From the NCBI GenBank assembly GCA_963819755.1, contig CAWFXB010000002.1, positions 1,054,001 to 1,118,000 of the forward strand: a stretch of 64,000 nt of DNA, in the 5' to 3' direction. Numbering within the stretch: position 1 is the first letter of the stretch; each line of letters begins with the position of its first letter. The DNA is from VRUE01 sp963819755 (lineage in GTDB: Bacteria; Actinomycetota; Thermoleophilia; Solirubrobacterales; 70-9). The notes under the pieces are model-generated. The model did no database searches. It was not told the origin of the DNA and worked only from the letters and a program-made list of their open reading frames with translations. Made by a program: the position numbers and the translations under genes. Positions 34,834 to 42,362 of this stretch are shown piece by piece.

Positions 34834-35226
34834 TCAGTGCTCTATCGGGCCCATCACCTCGCGGACCTCGATCGACTGCTTGATCGGGACGCCTCCCGGA
34901 CCGGGCGCAGCCGAGCCTCTGGCGGCGATCTCGATCGCCCGCTCGGTCGACTCGACGTCGATCATCCGGTAGCCGGCGAGCAACTCCTTGGACTCCGGGA
35001 ACGGCCCGTCGGTGACGACCGGGGTGCCCCCGTCGGAGACGACGAACTTGGCCAGCTCCGGCGTCGTCAGCGCCTGCGCGTCGACCAGCTCGCCCCGCTC
35101 CCGTAGCTCCGCGTTGAGGTCCTTCTGGTAGGTGATGTGGGCTTCGACCTCCTCGGACGCCCACTCGCTCATCGACGGCACGCCCTCGGGGGCCCCTCCA
35201 TATGCCTGCAGCAGCATGAACTTCAT
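34834..35226 (-). CDS. YCII/DGPF-domain protein linked to the ECF sigma factor
   Basis: The 130-residue protein starts MKFMLLQAYGGAP and has the DGPF signature as TDGPFPESKELLAGYRMIDVES, then the closing PIKQSIEVREV. DGPF proteins have a ferredoxin-like YCII fold and are the standard partners and probable targets of ECF42 sigma factors. A strong AAAGGAGGCAAG box precedes ATG 35226. Only 2 bases separate its stop from the sigma factor ATG, so both lie in one operon led by this gene. Its own promoter would be the expected sigma factor target. Its biochemical role is unknown. Confidence 0.88.
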   Translation of the reverse strand: MKFMLLQAYGGAPEGVPSMSEWASEEVEAHITYQKDLNAELRERGELVDAQALTTPELAKFVVSDGGTPVVTDGPFPESKELLAGYRMIDVESTERAIEIAARGSAAPGPGGVPIKQSIEVREVMGPIEH

Positions 35227-35328
35227 CCTTGCCTCCTTTTCCGTCGCGCCCGTTTGGCGCGTTCACCAGTCTGTCGGAGCCGAGGACGAGTTCTCGACAC
35301 CGGCCACTCGGCGCCAACGCGAGGCGCT

Positions 35329-35667
35329 TCAGCCTCCCGGCTCACGTCTCTTCTCTGCCGCCCCTTGTGCGAGCTCGTGCATGTGGGCGTAGCGTCGCAA
35401 TGCCCTAAGTCGCTCCTCGGGTGTGAGTCGGATGAGAACCTCGGCTAGCTCGACGTCATGTGGATCGGGTATCGGTTCGGCACTAATTTTCAAACACTGC
35501 CCGCATGCTGCCGCAAGCCGCTGGAGCGTCTCCCAGGAGGGGGTCGCAGCGCCGCGCTCGTAGCGGGCGACGGCCGGCTGGGACGTACCGGCCCTCCGCG
35601 CGAGGGCGCGTTGGGAGAGGCCGGCGTCAAGGCGCAGCTCCCGTAAGAGCACGTTTGGGGACTCCAT
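35329..35667 (-). CDS. XRE-family helix-turn-helix regulator
   Basis: The 112-residue protein has an N-terminal XRE domain (about 7-62) with LRELRLDAGLSQRALARRAGTSQPAVARYERGAATPSWETLQRLAAACG. A C-terminal helical tail (EVLIRLTPEERLRALRRYAHMHELA) may mediate dimerisation or sense a signal. I prefer ATG 35667 because the ATG at 35685 lies within the palindrome and a TATCAT -10 box ends 6 bases before 35667. The gene is divergent from a SprT-like zincin gene. Self-repression through the palindrome is likely. Similar small XRE proteins act as antitoxins or prophage-type repressors. Confidence 0.8.
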   Translation of the reverse strand: MESPNVLLRELRLDAGLSQRALARRAGTSQPAVARYERGAATPSWETLQRLAAACGQCLKISAEPIPDPHDVELAEVLIRLTPEERLRALRRYAHMHELAQGAAEKRREPGG

Positions 35668-35673
35668 GCCGAC

Positions 35674-35695
35674 ATGATACCTCATCAGGTATCAT
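35674..35695. promoter_or_regulatory. 22-bp palindromic operator between XRE gene and zincin gene
   Basis: Nine-base arms (ATGATACCT and AGGTATCAT) pair perfectly around a 4-base centre. On the minus strand the proximal arm contains TATCAT, a fair -10 box, 6 bases before the XRE gene ATG at 35667, predicting a leaderless mRNA. Its position next to an XRE gene makes it the probable binding site of that protein. Confidence 0.65.
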
Positions 35696-35742
35696 GTCCT
35701 GGTCGTCGGTGCACGTCCGCGGTCGGCTGAAGACTCCCCTCG

Positions 35743-36315
35743 ATGGTGACCAAGTTCCTCCGCCGGGCGACGAAGAGTGGCCGCAGAGCGTCGGCCGCCG
35801 CACCGCGCACGCCAGCGCCTACGCGACGCAGTCGCTCCTATTACCTGGTCGCGGGCGTGGCGCTGGACCAGGAGCTCGAACGGCTACGGATGCTCCCGGT
35901 CTTCGCCGACGGGCCGCTTGCCAAGCGCGGGCCCGAGCTCAAGGTGCGGCGAGCCGGCAAGCGCCCCAACCGCCTCGGCTTCGCCGTCCCCGCGGAGTTC
36001 CGCCTCTCGGTCACTGCCCACCCCGGAATCCGCGCCGGCGACATTCAGGAGACCCTCCTCCACGAGTTGGTCCACCTACACGTGGGCCGTGCCGTCGAGC
36101 CCCACGCCTGGCACGGCCAGACCTTCAAGCAGGCTTTGGCAACGGCGATGAAGCAGGCCTATGGGATCGCCATCCGACCCCCGTCAAGCACGCGTCACGG
36201 GACCTACGCCGAGGCGATCGAGCGGGCATGGTCACAACGGCACGGGACCGGGAACGAGCACGGCGGGGTCATGCCCGGGACGGACGATCGCTCCCCCGTC
36301 GCGGAGCGCGCGTAG
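35743..36315 (+). CDS. SprT-like zinc metallopeptidase
   Basis: The 190-residue protein has the zincin motif ETLLHELVHLHVGRAVEPHAWHGQTFKQAL, i.e. HELVH with a third ligand candidate in HAWHG, as in SprT-domain proteins. An N-terminal basic tail (about 30 residues) precedes the domain. The middle block RPNRLGFAVPAEFRLSVTAHP matches the SprT core strand. Bacterial SprT-like proteases cut DNA-protein crosslinks or act on regulators. The gene is divergent from an XRE regulator across a palindrome, similar in layout to ImmR/ImmA. Its last 84 bases overlap the convergent MBL-fold gene. Confidence 0.75.
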   Translation: MVTKFLRRATKSGRRASAAAPRTPAPTRRSRSYYLVAGVALDQELERLRMLPVFADGPLAKRGPELKVRRAGKRPNRLGFAVPAEFRLSVTAHPGIRAGDIQETLLHELVHLHVGRAVEPHAWHGQTFKQALATAMKQAYGIAIRPPSSTRHGTYAEAIERAWSQRHGTGNEHGGVMPGTDDRSPVAERA

Positions 36316-36963
36316 TCGATCGGCTGAGGCTGCCTGGGCGGCGAAGTCATCGGCGAACATCGGGAAGCGGTGGTCGTCCAGGCCGGAGGCATAGTGGGTG
36401 ACGTCGGCGCCGAGGACGAGCCGCTCGCCGACGCGTACGGACTGGTGGCCAGGGGTGTGGCCGGGCGTCGAGAGCAGCTGAATCGAGCCGTCGCCGAGTA
36501 GGTCGTGGTCCCCGTCGACGAGCACGATCTGATCGGCGACGGTGCCGTAGTCGGGTGGCAGGAAGAAGTTCTTGGCGACCGCGGCCGCATCCTGGCCGGC
36601 TTCCCACTCGCGGTGCTGCACGAAGACCGGAACCGAGGGCGGCAGCAGGGCCAGCCCTCCGGCGTGATCGAAGTGCAGATGCGTCAACACGACCTTGGTG
36701 ATCGTGTTCGGATCGACCTGCTCGGCGACGCTCTCGTCGAGCTCGAGCTTGAACAGGCCGAGCGCGTCGGGCTGGCCGTAGTGGCGGGCCGCGTCGTCGA
36801 CCGCGCCCGGGTGCAGGCCGGTGTCGACGAGGATCCGCTCCTCGGCGGTCTCGATGACGTAAGACGGGATGGGGAAGCGGACCTGCTGGTCGAGGTCGTC
36901 GTCGCGCCGCCAGATGCCGGCGGCTGAGGTGAACCACCCGGCGTTGAGCATCTCGACCTTCAT
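36232..36963 (-). CDS. MBL-fold hydrolase, AHL-lactonase-like
   Basis: The 243-residue protein has the metallo-beta-lactamase zinc set of the lactonase type: VVLTHLHFDHAGGLALL (HxHxDH), the His in STPGHTPGHQSV, an Asp in LGADVTHYASGL, and a C-terminal His in VRPGHDP. Early motifs ILVDTGLHPGAV and PSYVIETAEERI match N-acyl homoserine lactonases and related quorum-quenching hydrolases. The substrate could equally be another lactone or ester. ATG 36963 is used. The overlap of its 3' end with the zincin gene (84 bp) is long for convergent genes. Confidence 0.83.
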   Translation of the reverse strand: MKVEMLNAGWFTSAAGIWRRDDDLDQQVRFPIPSYVIETAEERILVDTGLHPGAVDDAARHYGQPDALGLFKLELDESVAEQVDPNTITKVVLTHLHFDHAGGLALLPPSVPVFVQHREWEAGQDAAAVAKNFFLPPDYGTVADQIVLVDGDHDLLGDGSIQLLSTPGHTPGHQSVRVGERLVLGADVTHYASGLDDHRFPMFADDFAAQAASADRLRALRDGGAIVRPGHDPAVLVPGPVPL

Positions 36964-37013
36964 CACCAGGTAACGCTAGTCGCCTTTCTCAACGCGGGCG
37001 GTCGACTGCAGCC

Positions 37014-37310
37014 TCAGGTCTCCAGTTCCAGCACCACCTCGAACTTCTCGACGGCGACGCGCTCGCCCATGTCGTTGTCCCCGCTTGGAGGCGACATCGA
37101 GTTCAGCGTCTCGTCCCCCTGACGGTAGTCCTCCTCGCTCTCGAAGAAGGCGATCGCCATCGCCTTCTTGCCCTCGGCGTCGTTGAGGATCAGGAGCCTC
37201 TTTGCCGGGAGCCCTGGCGGCGGGCCACCCTCGGCCTCGTTTCGAGCGCTGATCTCGGCGGCAGCCTTCGCTCCGTCGCCGCCCTTGAACATCGCCACTC
37301 GTGCATACAT
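37014..37310 (-). CDS. Hypothetical ferredoxin-like (ABM-type) small protein
   Basis: The 98-residue protein starts MYARVAMFKGGDGAKAAAEISARNEAEGGPPPGLPAKRLLILND and continues KAMAIAFFESEEDYRQGDETL. The pattern of strand, helix, strand, and helix fits the dimeric alpha+beta barrel seen in monooxygenase-like small proteins. The active residues of those enzymes are not evident. A good AAGGAGG box lies 6 bases before ATG 37310. It is divergent from the YjbQ-like gene. Confidence 0.7.
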   Translation of the reverse strand: MYARVAMFKGGDGAKAAAEISARNEAEGGPPPGLPAKRLLILNDAEGKKAMAIAFFESEEDYRQGDETLNSMSPPSGDNDMGERVAVEKFEVVLELET

Positions 37311-37372
37311 GTCGTCCTCCTTGCTTGGTCCTCTCCGATGTGAGGATTGCATGCTCAAATAGGAGCACGACG

Positions 37373-37831
37373 ATGTGGGTCCAGCGAACGATCCGGCTCC
37401 AGGCGCGTCCGCGTGGCTTTCACCTGGTCACCGCGGAGGTGCTCGATGCCCTTCCCGAGCTGGGAGAGATGTCGGTCGGGATCCTGCACCTGTTGATCCA
37501 GCACACCTCGGCCTCCCTGGCATTGAGCGAGAACGCCTCGCCGGATGTGCGGCATGACTTCGAGGCCTGGTTCGACCGCGCCGTCCCCGAGCGCGCGCCG
37601 TACTGGACCCACACCCTGGAGGGCGACGACGACATGCCCGCCCATGTCAAGGCGGCGCTGCTGGGCCCGTCCCTGACGCTGCCGGTCAGCGACGGCCGCC
37701 CGGCGCTCGGGACGTGGCAGGGCATCTTCCTGTGCGAGCACCGCGACCACGGCGGCTCGCGCTCGCTGGTCGCTACGGCGTGGGGTGAGCAGGCGCCGCC
37801 GCCATCGTCCACTAGCCTGAAGATCGTTTGA
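37373..37831 (+). CDS. yjbQ: YjbQ / UPF0047 family protein
   Basis: The 152-residue protein has the UPF0047 core: the start TIRLQARPRGFHLVTAEVLDALP, the central GILHLLIQHTSASLALSENASPDVRHDFEAW, then YWTHTLEGDDDMPAHVKAALLGPSLTLPVSDGRPALGTWQGIFLCEHRDHGG. The conserved His and Asp residues of this family (HTSASL, GDDDMPAH, EHRDHG) are all present. Family members have been described as having weak thiamine-phosphate synthase activity; the true role is unclear. AGGAGC precedes ATG 37373. It is the last gene before the tRNA-Ala remnant. Confidence 0.9.
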   Translation: MWVQRTIRLQARPRGFHLVTAEVLDALPELGEMSVGILHLLIQHTSASLALSENASPDVRHDFEAWFDRAVPERAPYWTHTLEGDDDMPAHVKAALLGPSLTLPVSDGRPALGTWQGIFLCEHRDHGGSRSLVATAWGEQAPPPSSTSLKIV

Positions 37832-37996
37832 AGTTACGGCTTTGGTGCCAGGCCCTAGGGCGTTTGCGAGCCGCTGGGGCCACCTATGTTTCGGTCGCCG
37901 TCGGTGGCTCTGCTGGGGCATGAATGCGAGCCGAAATCGGCGCGCGATTCGGGGATGTCCAAAGGCGCACCCCCGACGTGAAGGGGCATCTGCCGA

Positions 37997-38053
37997 TGGA
38001 GCTAGGCGGATTCGAACCGCCGACCTCCTGGGTGCGATGACCAAGCTCTGGCC
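37997..38053 (-). pseudogene. tRNA-Ala 3'-half remnant
   Basis: On the minus strand 37997-38038 reproduces the 3' half of a tRNA-Ala. It differs from 46108-46149 at three of 42 positions, and two of those are a compensatory pair in the T stem. It has the acceptor 3' strand, T arm, variable loop and part of the anticodon arm with the ATCGCAC loop. The anticodon 5' strand and D arm are scrambled by small indels (TTGGTC instead of TTGGA), and no acceptor 5' strand is found. It is not a functional tRNA. It is on the same strand and in the same orientation as the intact tRNA-Ala 8.1 kb away. Confidence 0.8.
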
Positions 38054-38228
38054 GGCGATTCGGCGTTAGAAGGTGCGGATTAGCAGGGGATTCGCGTACG
38101 CGGCCCAGAGTCGCCGTCGGCGCGGATATGCACGGATTAGCGGGGATTGTCGGCGTTTCGGGCACTCCTGGCGCCGAGTGCCTGGAGGGACGGAATAGCA
38201 CGAAATGTTCTGTTTCGTCCTTCGGAGG

Positions 38229-38269
38229 GCAGCCCTCAACGTCCTAACAGTTAGGAGGTTGAGGCTGCG
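38229..38269 (-). terminator. Strong hairpin after the AbiE operon
   Basis: An inverted repeat pairs CCTCAACGTCCTAAC (38234-38248) with GTTAGGAGGTTGAGG (38250-38264), with one mismatch and almost no loop. The stem extends outward through GCAGC/GCTGC with one bulged base. It lies 11 bases past the AbiEii stop, so it is probably the operon terminator, but such a near-perfect palindrome could also be a cruciform or recombination site. Confidence 0.6.
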
Positions 38270-38274
38270 TAGCT

Positions 38275-39132
38275 TCAGCCTCCGCCGGCTGCGTCGATTT
38301 CCTCGATGAAGCTTCGGACCTGCGAGGCGGCATCATCGACGTCGTCCACCGGGAACCCCTCCTCCTCCGCGATGGCCCGGTAGGTCTCGGCCCAGCCCGG
38401 GTAGACGATCAATTTCGGTGGCCAGGGATGCTTGGCGCGGTTGGCGAAGATGGCCTCGCAAGCCTCGCGAACTCTGCTCAGGCTCGCCGGTTCGAGCAGA
38501 TCACGAGCGAGGAGCAGGTCCATCAGGTCGTGCACCCTCTCGTTCTCCTGGCCGTCGAAGACCTCGGTGCAGGCATGGAGCTTCTGGGCGATCAGATACG
38601 GCAACCCTACGACGCTGATCTGGCCTGGCGACTCGAGGCCGAACTGGCCGATGTCAAACGGCTCGACCCGATCGATGTCGAGGACATCCTCAACCTCCAC
38701 CGGCGCGACCTCAAGCTGAACTTTGCTCCAGCGTTTGCCCTTGAAGTCGATGGCGATGTTGACGCGGAAGGTATTCGTGCCGCGAATCCGAGCTGGCTCG
38801 TCGCGGGAGTAGGAAAAGTCGTCGATGTCATCCGCGAGCCCCTCGTCGAGGGAGCCGAGCCAGTGCTCGAACGTGCCGCGGTAGACCGTGTCCAGATCCT
38901 TCGTCGTCCTTGCCCGCATCTTCAGGCGAAGCTCCATCGAGACGCCGCCCTTGACCAGGAAAAGCGGATCGCCCTCCTCGTCGAGCGAGCGATCGAGCGG
39001 GAGGGCGACGAGCATGAATGACACGGCACGGCGGACGCGGGATTGGGGCAGCTCCTCCTGGTCGGCGTAGTGACGAATCCACTCCTGCAGGACTCGCCAG
39101 CTTCGGGGTTTCTTCTGCTTCGGGAAGCTCAC
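38275..39132 (-). CDS. abiEii: AbiEii toxin: nucleotidyltransferase of a type IV toxin-antitoxin system
   Basis: The 285-residue protein has the AbiEii nucleotidyltransferase core: FLVKGGVSMELR (motif with G62, G63, S65), then ARTTKDLDTVY with D79 and D81 as the metal-binding pair. Further conserved parts are LPYLIAQKLHACTEVFDGQENERVHDLMDLLL. AbiEii enzymes add nucleotides to tRNA or other targets and cause growth arrest during phage infection. The GTG start at 39132 overlaps the AbiEi stop (GTGA, 4 bp), the usual antitoxin-first arrangement. It lies in the SIR2/ATPase island, close to the left tRNA remnant. Both metal ligands are kept, so it should be active. Confidence 0.9.
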   Translation of the reverse strand: MSFPKQKKPRSWRVLQEWIRHYADQEELPQSRVRRAVSFMLVALPLDRSLDEEGDPLFLVKGGVSMELRLKMRARTTKDLDTVYRGTFEHWLGSLDEGLADDIDDFSYSRDEPARIRGTNTFRVNIAIDFKGKRWSKVQLEVAPVEVEDVLDIDRVEPFDIGQFGLESPGQISVVGLPYLIAQKLHACTEVFDGQENERVHDLMDLLLARDLLEPASLSRVREACEAIFANRAKHPWPPKLIVYPGWAETYRAIAEEEGFPVDDVDDAASQVRSFIEEIDAAGGG

Positions 39133-39692
39133 CCTCGGCCCCTGGCAGCGAGCATCTTGCGAAGTAGCCTCAACTGCGGGCCGCGAACGAGGCCGCGGCG
39201 CCGAGCTGTGTCGATCGCCTGGCGCAAGAGGTCCGCTCGGACGTCGGTTTCGATCCCCTCGACGATTGCGCGATAGGGCGTGACGATCGGGATGCCTTCG
39301 TAGAAGGTCCGCTCGCCCCTTTCGAGATCTCCTCGATGGATTCGATAGAGGTTCGGCACCGGCTTCTGAAGCCTGTACGCGGTAGGGATCGTGATGTGGA
39401 TCTGAGCGGGATTGATGTCGCAAAGCTCGTGCAGATCGAGAGCCGTGTCGTGGGAGAGGGTGCCACGTCGATTCGCCCAAAGCGTCGCTTCGGCCAGTTG
39501 GCCGAGCTCCGGATTGGGCTCGAGAAGCGGGAAGCGATAGACGCCCCGAGCAACCCGCTCGATCACCCCCCGGCGCTCCATGTCGACTAGGCGATGAGGG
39601 TTGACCCCGGCCTCCCGGGCATCGGCGGTAGCGATCAAGCCCTGCTGCTCAGCAGCGATCGTCGCGAGTCTGTTGTAGTTCCGTCCAGGCAT
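39129..39692 (-). CDS. abiEi: AbiEi antitoxin and repressor
   Basis: The 187-residue protein has the AbiEi N-terminal winged helix: RLATIAAEQQGLIATADAREAGVNPHRLVDMERRGVIERVARGVYRF. The C-terminal antitoxin domain begins near LGQLAEATLWANRRGTLSHDTALDLHELCDINPAQIHITIP and includes a VNL-type strand around PVPNLYRIHRGDL. AbiEi binds the promoter and represses the operon, and blocks the toxin effect; it does not bind AbiEii in the type IV scheme. The DNA-binding part fits two inverted repeats upstream of its own start. ATG 39692. Confidence 0.9.
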   Translation of the reverse strand: MPGRNYNRLATIAAEQQGLIATADAREAGVNPHRLVDMERRGVIERVARGVYRFPLLEPNPELGQLAEATLWANRRGTLSHDTALDLHELCDINPAQIHITIPTAYRLQKPVPNLYRIHRGDLERGERTFYEGIPIVTPYRAIVEGIETDVRADLLRQAIDTARRRGLVRGPQLRLLRKMLAARGRG

Positions 39693-39707
39693 GGCTCTTG
39701 CTTAGAA

Positions 39708-39781
39708 AGTTTCATTTAGCAACTCAATCAACATTTCAAGGTTAGCACGGCGTGGTACTGTATCAGTTGCATTTTGCAACT
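39708..39781 (-). promoter_or_regulatory. Two inverted-repeat operators upstream of abiEi
   Basis: Two 17-base sites, AGTTTCATTTAGCAACT (39708-39724) and AGTTGCATTTTGCAACT (39765-39781), match at 15 of 17 positions. Each is an inverted repeat around ATTT or TTT; the distal one is perfect with 7-base arms. They are 57 bases apart, i.e. about five and a half helical turns, and are the likely cooperative binding sites for AbiEi, which is known to bind two inverted repeats in its promoter. A weak TTGAAA/TAAATG promoter overlaps the proximal site. Confidence 0.7.
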
Positions 39782-39812
39782 TTTCAAGTCAGGGCACCGC
39801 TAATGAGGTTGC

Positions 39813-42362
39813 CTAGGCCGGCAGGCTCTCGCCCAGTCGAAGTAGCTCCGAGTCGCGGCTCACCTGCCGCTCCCCATCTCGCGCCCATTCCTGACTTGCC
39901 ACGCTGCAGTCATTCGCGTCACGACTGAACCGGACCCGTACGACCGACTCCGGCCAGCCGTCGACGCCCGCTAGTTCCTCAGCCAGCATCGCCGCCACCC
40001 GTTCGTCGTGGGTGGCGATCACCACCTGCTCTGGCCGCAGCAGTCGGGTGAATGCGCGGAGGGTGCTAGTGAAGCCGGCGGTGTTGGCGTTGTCGAAGCC
40101 TGCCGTCGGATCGTCCATGACCAGTACCTTCCGCTGGTCGGACGGTTGCAGCATATGCAGGGCACAGAACCACGACAACCCCAACACCGTGCGCTCCGCT
40201 GAGTTCAGCAGCAACCGTGCGTCGAGACCCGCGCGCTCGGTCGCTAGACCCCCCAGCACCACCTTACGCCCGTCACTCGACATCTGCAGCGGCTTGAAGT
40301 ACCACTCGAAGCGAACGATTGCAGCCGTGAGCTCGCGCACCACGGGCGCTAGGCGCTCGTCCAAGAGTCGGCAGACCAGCTGCTCGCTCGCCTGCAGAAT
40401 AGGCCCCTCGCGCCGCAGCGTCCGCGCCAGTTCGAAACGACAGAGAGCCGCCATCACCGCCTCCGCGTGCTTGCCGAAGCGCCGTGCTGGGTGGGCTTCG
40501 AGTCGCTGGCCCAGCTGTCGCAGCCCGGTCACCTGGCGATCGAGTGCATCGCTCAATTCGCGCAGCACTGGGCCAACCTCCTCGACGGCAAACTCTTCTT
40601 CGCCGAAATTCGCGGCCCGCAGAACCTCCTCAGCTGGCCGTGGCGCCGCGACCGAGCGCGCACGAGGTTCCTGTTTGCTCAGTCGCTCAAGCTCGTCCCG
40701 GGGTGCGAGCTCTGCCGCGTGCTCCAGCGCGTCCGAGTAGTCGCGCAGTTGCTGCTGCCATTTTTCCCCTTTCAGCTCGGCTGCGTCCTCGCGGAATCGA
40801 ACTGCCTCCTCTTGCATCGAGATGCTGTGGTTCAACCAGCGGGCGGCTAGCGGCGCGGTTAGGGCCGGCTCTTCTTCCCCGTCCCCCCGGTGCTCCTCGC
40901 GAACCGGCTCGGCGGCCCTTTCGGCTCGCAGCTGCTCTCGCAACACCTCCAGCAAGGCTCGGGTTGCCGCCGCCGCTTGGCTCCGTTCGGCTAGCAACTC
41001 GGCCGTCGCCTCACCGGCTTGATCAAGGGTCTTCTCCAGCTCCTCTTCGCCGAGCTCACCCGCAACCGCTTTCATCACGGCTCGGTCGGCGTTCTCAAGC
41101 AAATCAACTACCCGCTTCTCCGCCGCCCATTGCCGGGGCTGAAAGGTCTTCGCGACGGTCGCCAGCGTCTTTTCCATCCGGTCTAGCTCGGGCAGCGCTG
41201 AGTAGTCATGAACCAGCTCGCTCTTCAGTTCATCGTCTAGATGTTTCAAACCGACCGAATTAGCTCGTGGGAGGTTGGCCATTCCGGCGGCCGAAAGCGC
41301 ACGGTCGGCCTCGGCCTTGCTCTCACGTAGCAGCACCTCAGTGCGTGATTTCAGGTCTGGGATCTCCAGGCCCGTCACCTCCAGCAGTGCACTAAAGCGC
41401 TGCTGCGGGTCATCGCTCACCAACTCGGCCATTGCCTCATGGGTCAACACACAGCGGTTCAGCTGCGCACGTTGCTGCTGGCTTGGTGTGGGGATCACTT
41501 TGGCGTCTCGCTCGATCGTGAAATCGCCCGTTCCACCGCGTGGGAGGTGTTCTTTGTATTCCTCGATGGAGACATCTGGCGGCATTCGCTGCGAGCGCCC
41601 TGCCCAGGCCAGTTCCATCGCCTCCACCAGCGTCGTCTTACCGCTCCCATTCGGCCCATGCACGATGGTCGCCGCCGCCAAATCCAAGTCGATTTCCTCG
41701 ATCGAGCGCAAGTGATGGACGCCGATCTTGGCTATCGGGGTAGGGGACGGGAGTTCCTCAGCCTCGGCGCTCTCGCCAATAAGCGTCTCCGCGCATTCGG
41801 CCCCAACCCGGGTGCGTTGCTCACCGAAACGGGCGTCGAGCTCGCTGGCTGCCCGCCCGACTTCACCTCGCAAGAGCTCCCAGAACTCCTGGACCTCGGC
41901 CCGCGAGATCTCTGCTCCAAGTGTTCGTCGACAGCGTGGCAGGAGCGGTGCCAGCGCATCATCGAGGCGCTGGCTATTGCCTAGCTCGCTTTCCAGAACC
42001 AAATTCAGGTCAACCCGGTTGAAGACCGCAAAGTCCTGCGCTAGCTCCTCCGCCAGCCCCTGTAGTTCCCCCGCTGCATCTGCATCGACGATCGCCACCA
42101 CCACCGGCGTGCCAAAGGCGGATGCGTCGTCTCCTGCGAGCTGGTGGCGGATTCCCGACCCCGCAAACAGCAGTTGCCGCCAAGCCTCGATTTCGAGCGG
42201 TGCCCGCCCCTCGGCGATCAGCGCCAATTGGGCAGTCTGCGTCTCCCAGGCGACGCCCGTGACGAGCGGAAGTGGCTCACCGAAAGGAATCGCTTCTCCG
42301 CTTTGGACCTGAAAACCGACATCTTCTAGGTGCGTCAGCACCTTTGCCGTCGCCTCAGCCAT
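39813..42362 (-). CDS. SMC/RecF-like ABC-type ATPase (partner of the SIR2 protein)
   Basis: The 849-residue protein has an N-terminal region of about 205 residues without a recognisable family. A P-loop follows at 236-243 (GPNGSGKT) after the strand DLDLAAATIVHG. A helical and coiled-coil middle of about 400 residues, shorter than in true SMC proteins, comes next. The C-terminal half has NSAERTVLGLSWFCAL in the signature position, Walker B KVLVMDDPTAGFD and the H-loop VVIATHDERVA. It therefore has both halves of an ABC-type head in one chain. ATG 42362 lies 28 bp inside the end of the SIR2 gene. ATPases of this class occur in defence systems, sensing DNA or phage proteins. Composition looks more A/T-rich than the flanking genes. 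Confidence 0.8.
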   Translation of the reverse strand: MAEATAKVLTHLEDVGFQVQSGEAIPFGEPLPLVTGVAWETQTAQLALIAEGRAPLEIEAWRQLLFAGSGIRHQLAGDDASAFGTPVVVAIVDADAAGELQGLAEELAQDFAVFNRVDLNLVLESELGNSQRLDDALAPLLPRCRRTLGAEISRAEVQEFWELLRGEVGRAASELDARFGEQRTRVGAECAETLIGESAEAEELPSPTPIAKIGVHHLRSIEEIDLDLAAATIVHGPNGSGKTTLVEAMELAWAGRSQRMPPDVSIEEYKEHLPRGGTGDFTIERDAKVIPTPSQQQRAQLNRCVLTHEAMAELVSDDPQQRFSALLEVTGLEIPDLKSRTEVLLRESKAEADRALSAAGMANLPRANSVGLKHLDDELKSELVHDYSALPELDRMEKTLATVAKTFQPRQWAAEKRVVDLLENADRAVMKAVAGELGEEELEKTLDQAGEATAELLAERSQAAAATRALLEVLREQLRAERAAEPVREEHRGDGEEEPALTAPLAARWLNHSISMQEEAVRFREDAAELKGEKWQQQLRDYSDALEHAAELAPRDELERLSKQEPRARSVAAPRPAEEVLRAANFGEEEFAVEEVGPVLRELSDALDRQVTGLRQLGQRLEAHPARRFGKHAEAVMAALCRFELARTLRREGPILQASEQLVCRLLDERLAPVVRELTAAIVRFEWYFKPLQMSSDGRKVVLGGLATERAGLDARLLLNSAERTVLGLSWFCALHMLQPSDQRKVLVMDDPTAGFDNANTAGFTSTLRAFTRLLRPEQVVIATHDERVAAMLAEELAGVDGWPESVVRVRFSRDANDCSVASQEWARDGERQVSRDSELLRLGESLPA

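Larger units (their letters stand above)
37838..38274. other. Gene-free left end of the island (tRNA remnant, diverged repeat, iteron-like motifs)
   Basis: No convincing gene is present. The stretch holds a repeat copy of about 105 bp (37838-37945), about three quarters identical to 45871-45977 near the right end. It also holds a decayed terminator-like hairpin (about 37968-37988), a partial tRNA-Ala (37997-38053), and two copies of a GGATTAGC(A)GGGGATT motif at 38077-38092 and 38134-38148. A degenerate GGCACTC hairpin and the hairpin behind the AbiE operon (38229-38269) follow. Confidence 0.7.

Noticed and set aside
36232..36315. Error in gene ends because of the 84-bp convergent overlap
   Set aside because: Both C-termini are plausible: the lactonase end holds a conserved His (RPGHDP), so the overlap seems real.
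37997..38053. Functional tRNA
   Set aside because: No 5' acceptor strand and a broken anticodon stem.
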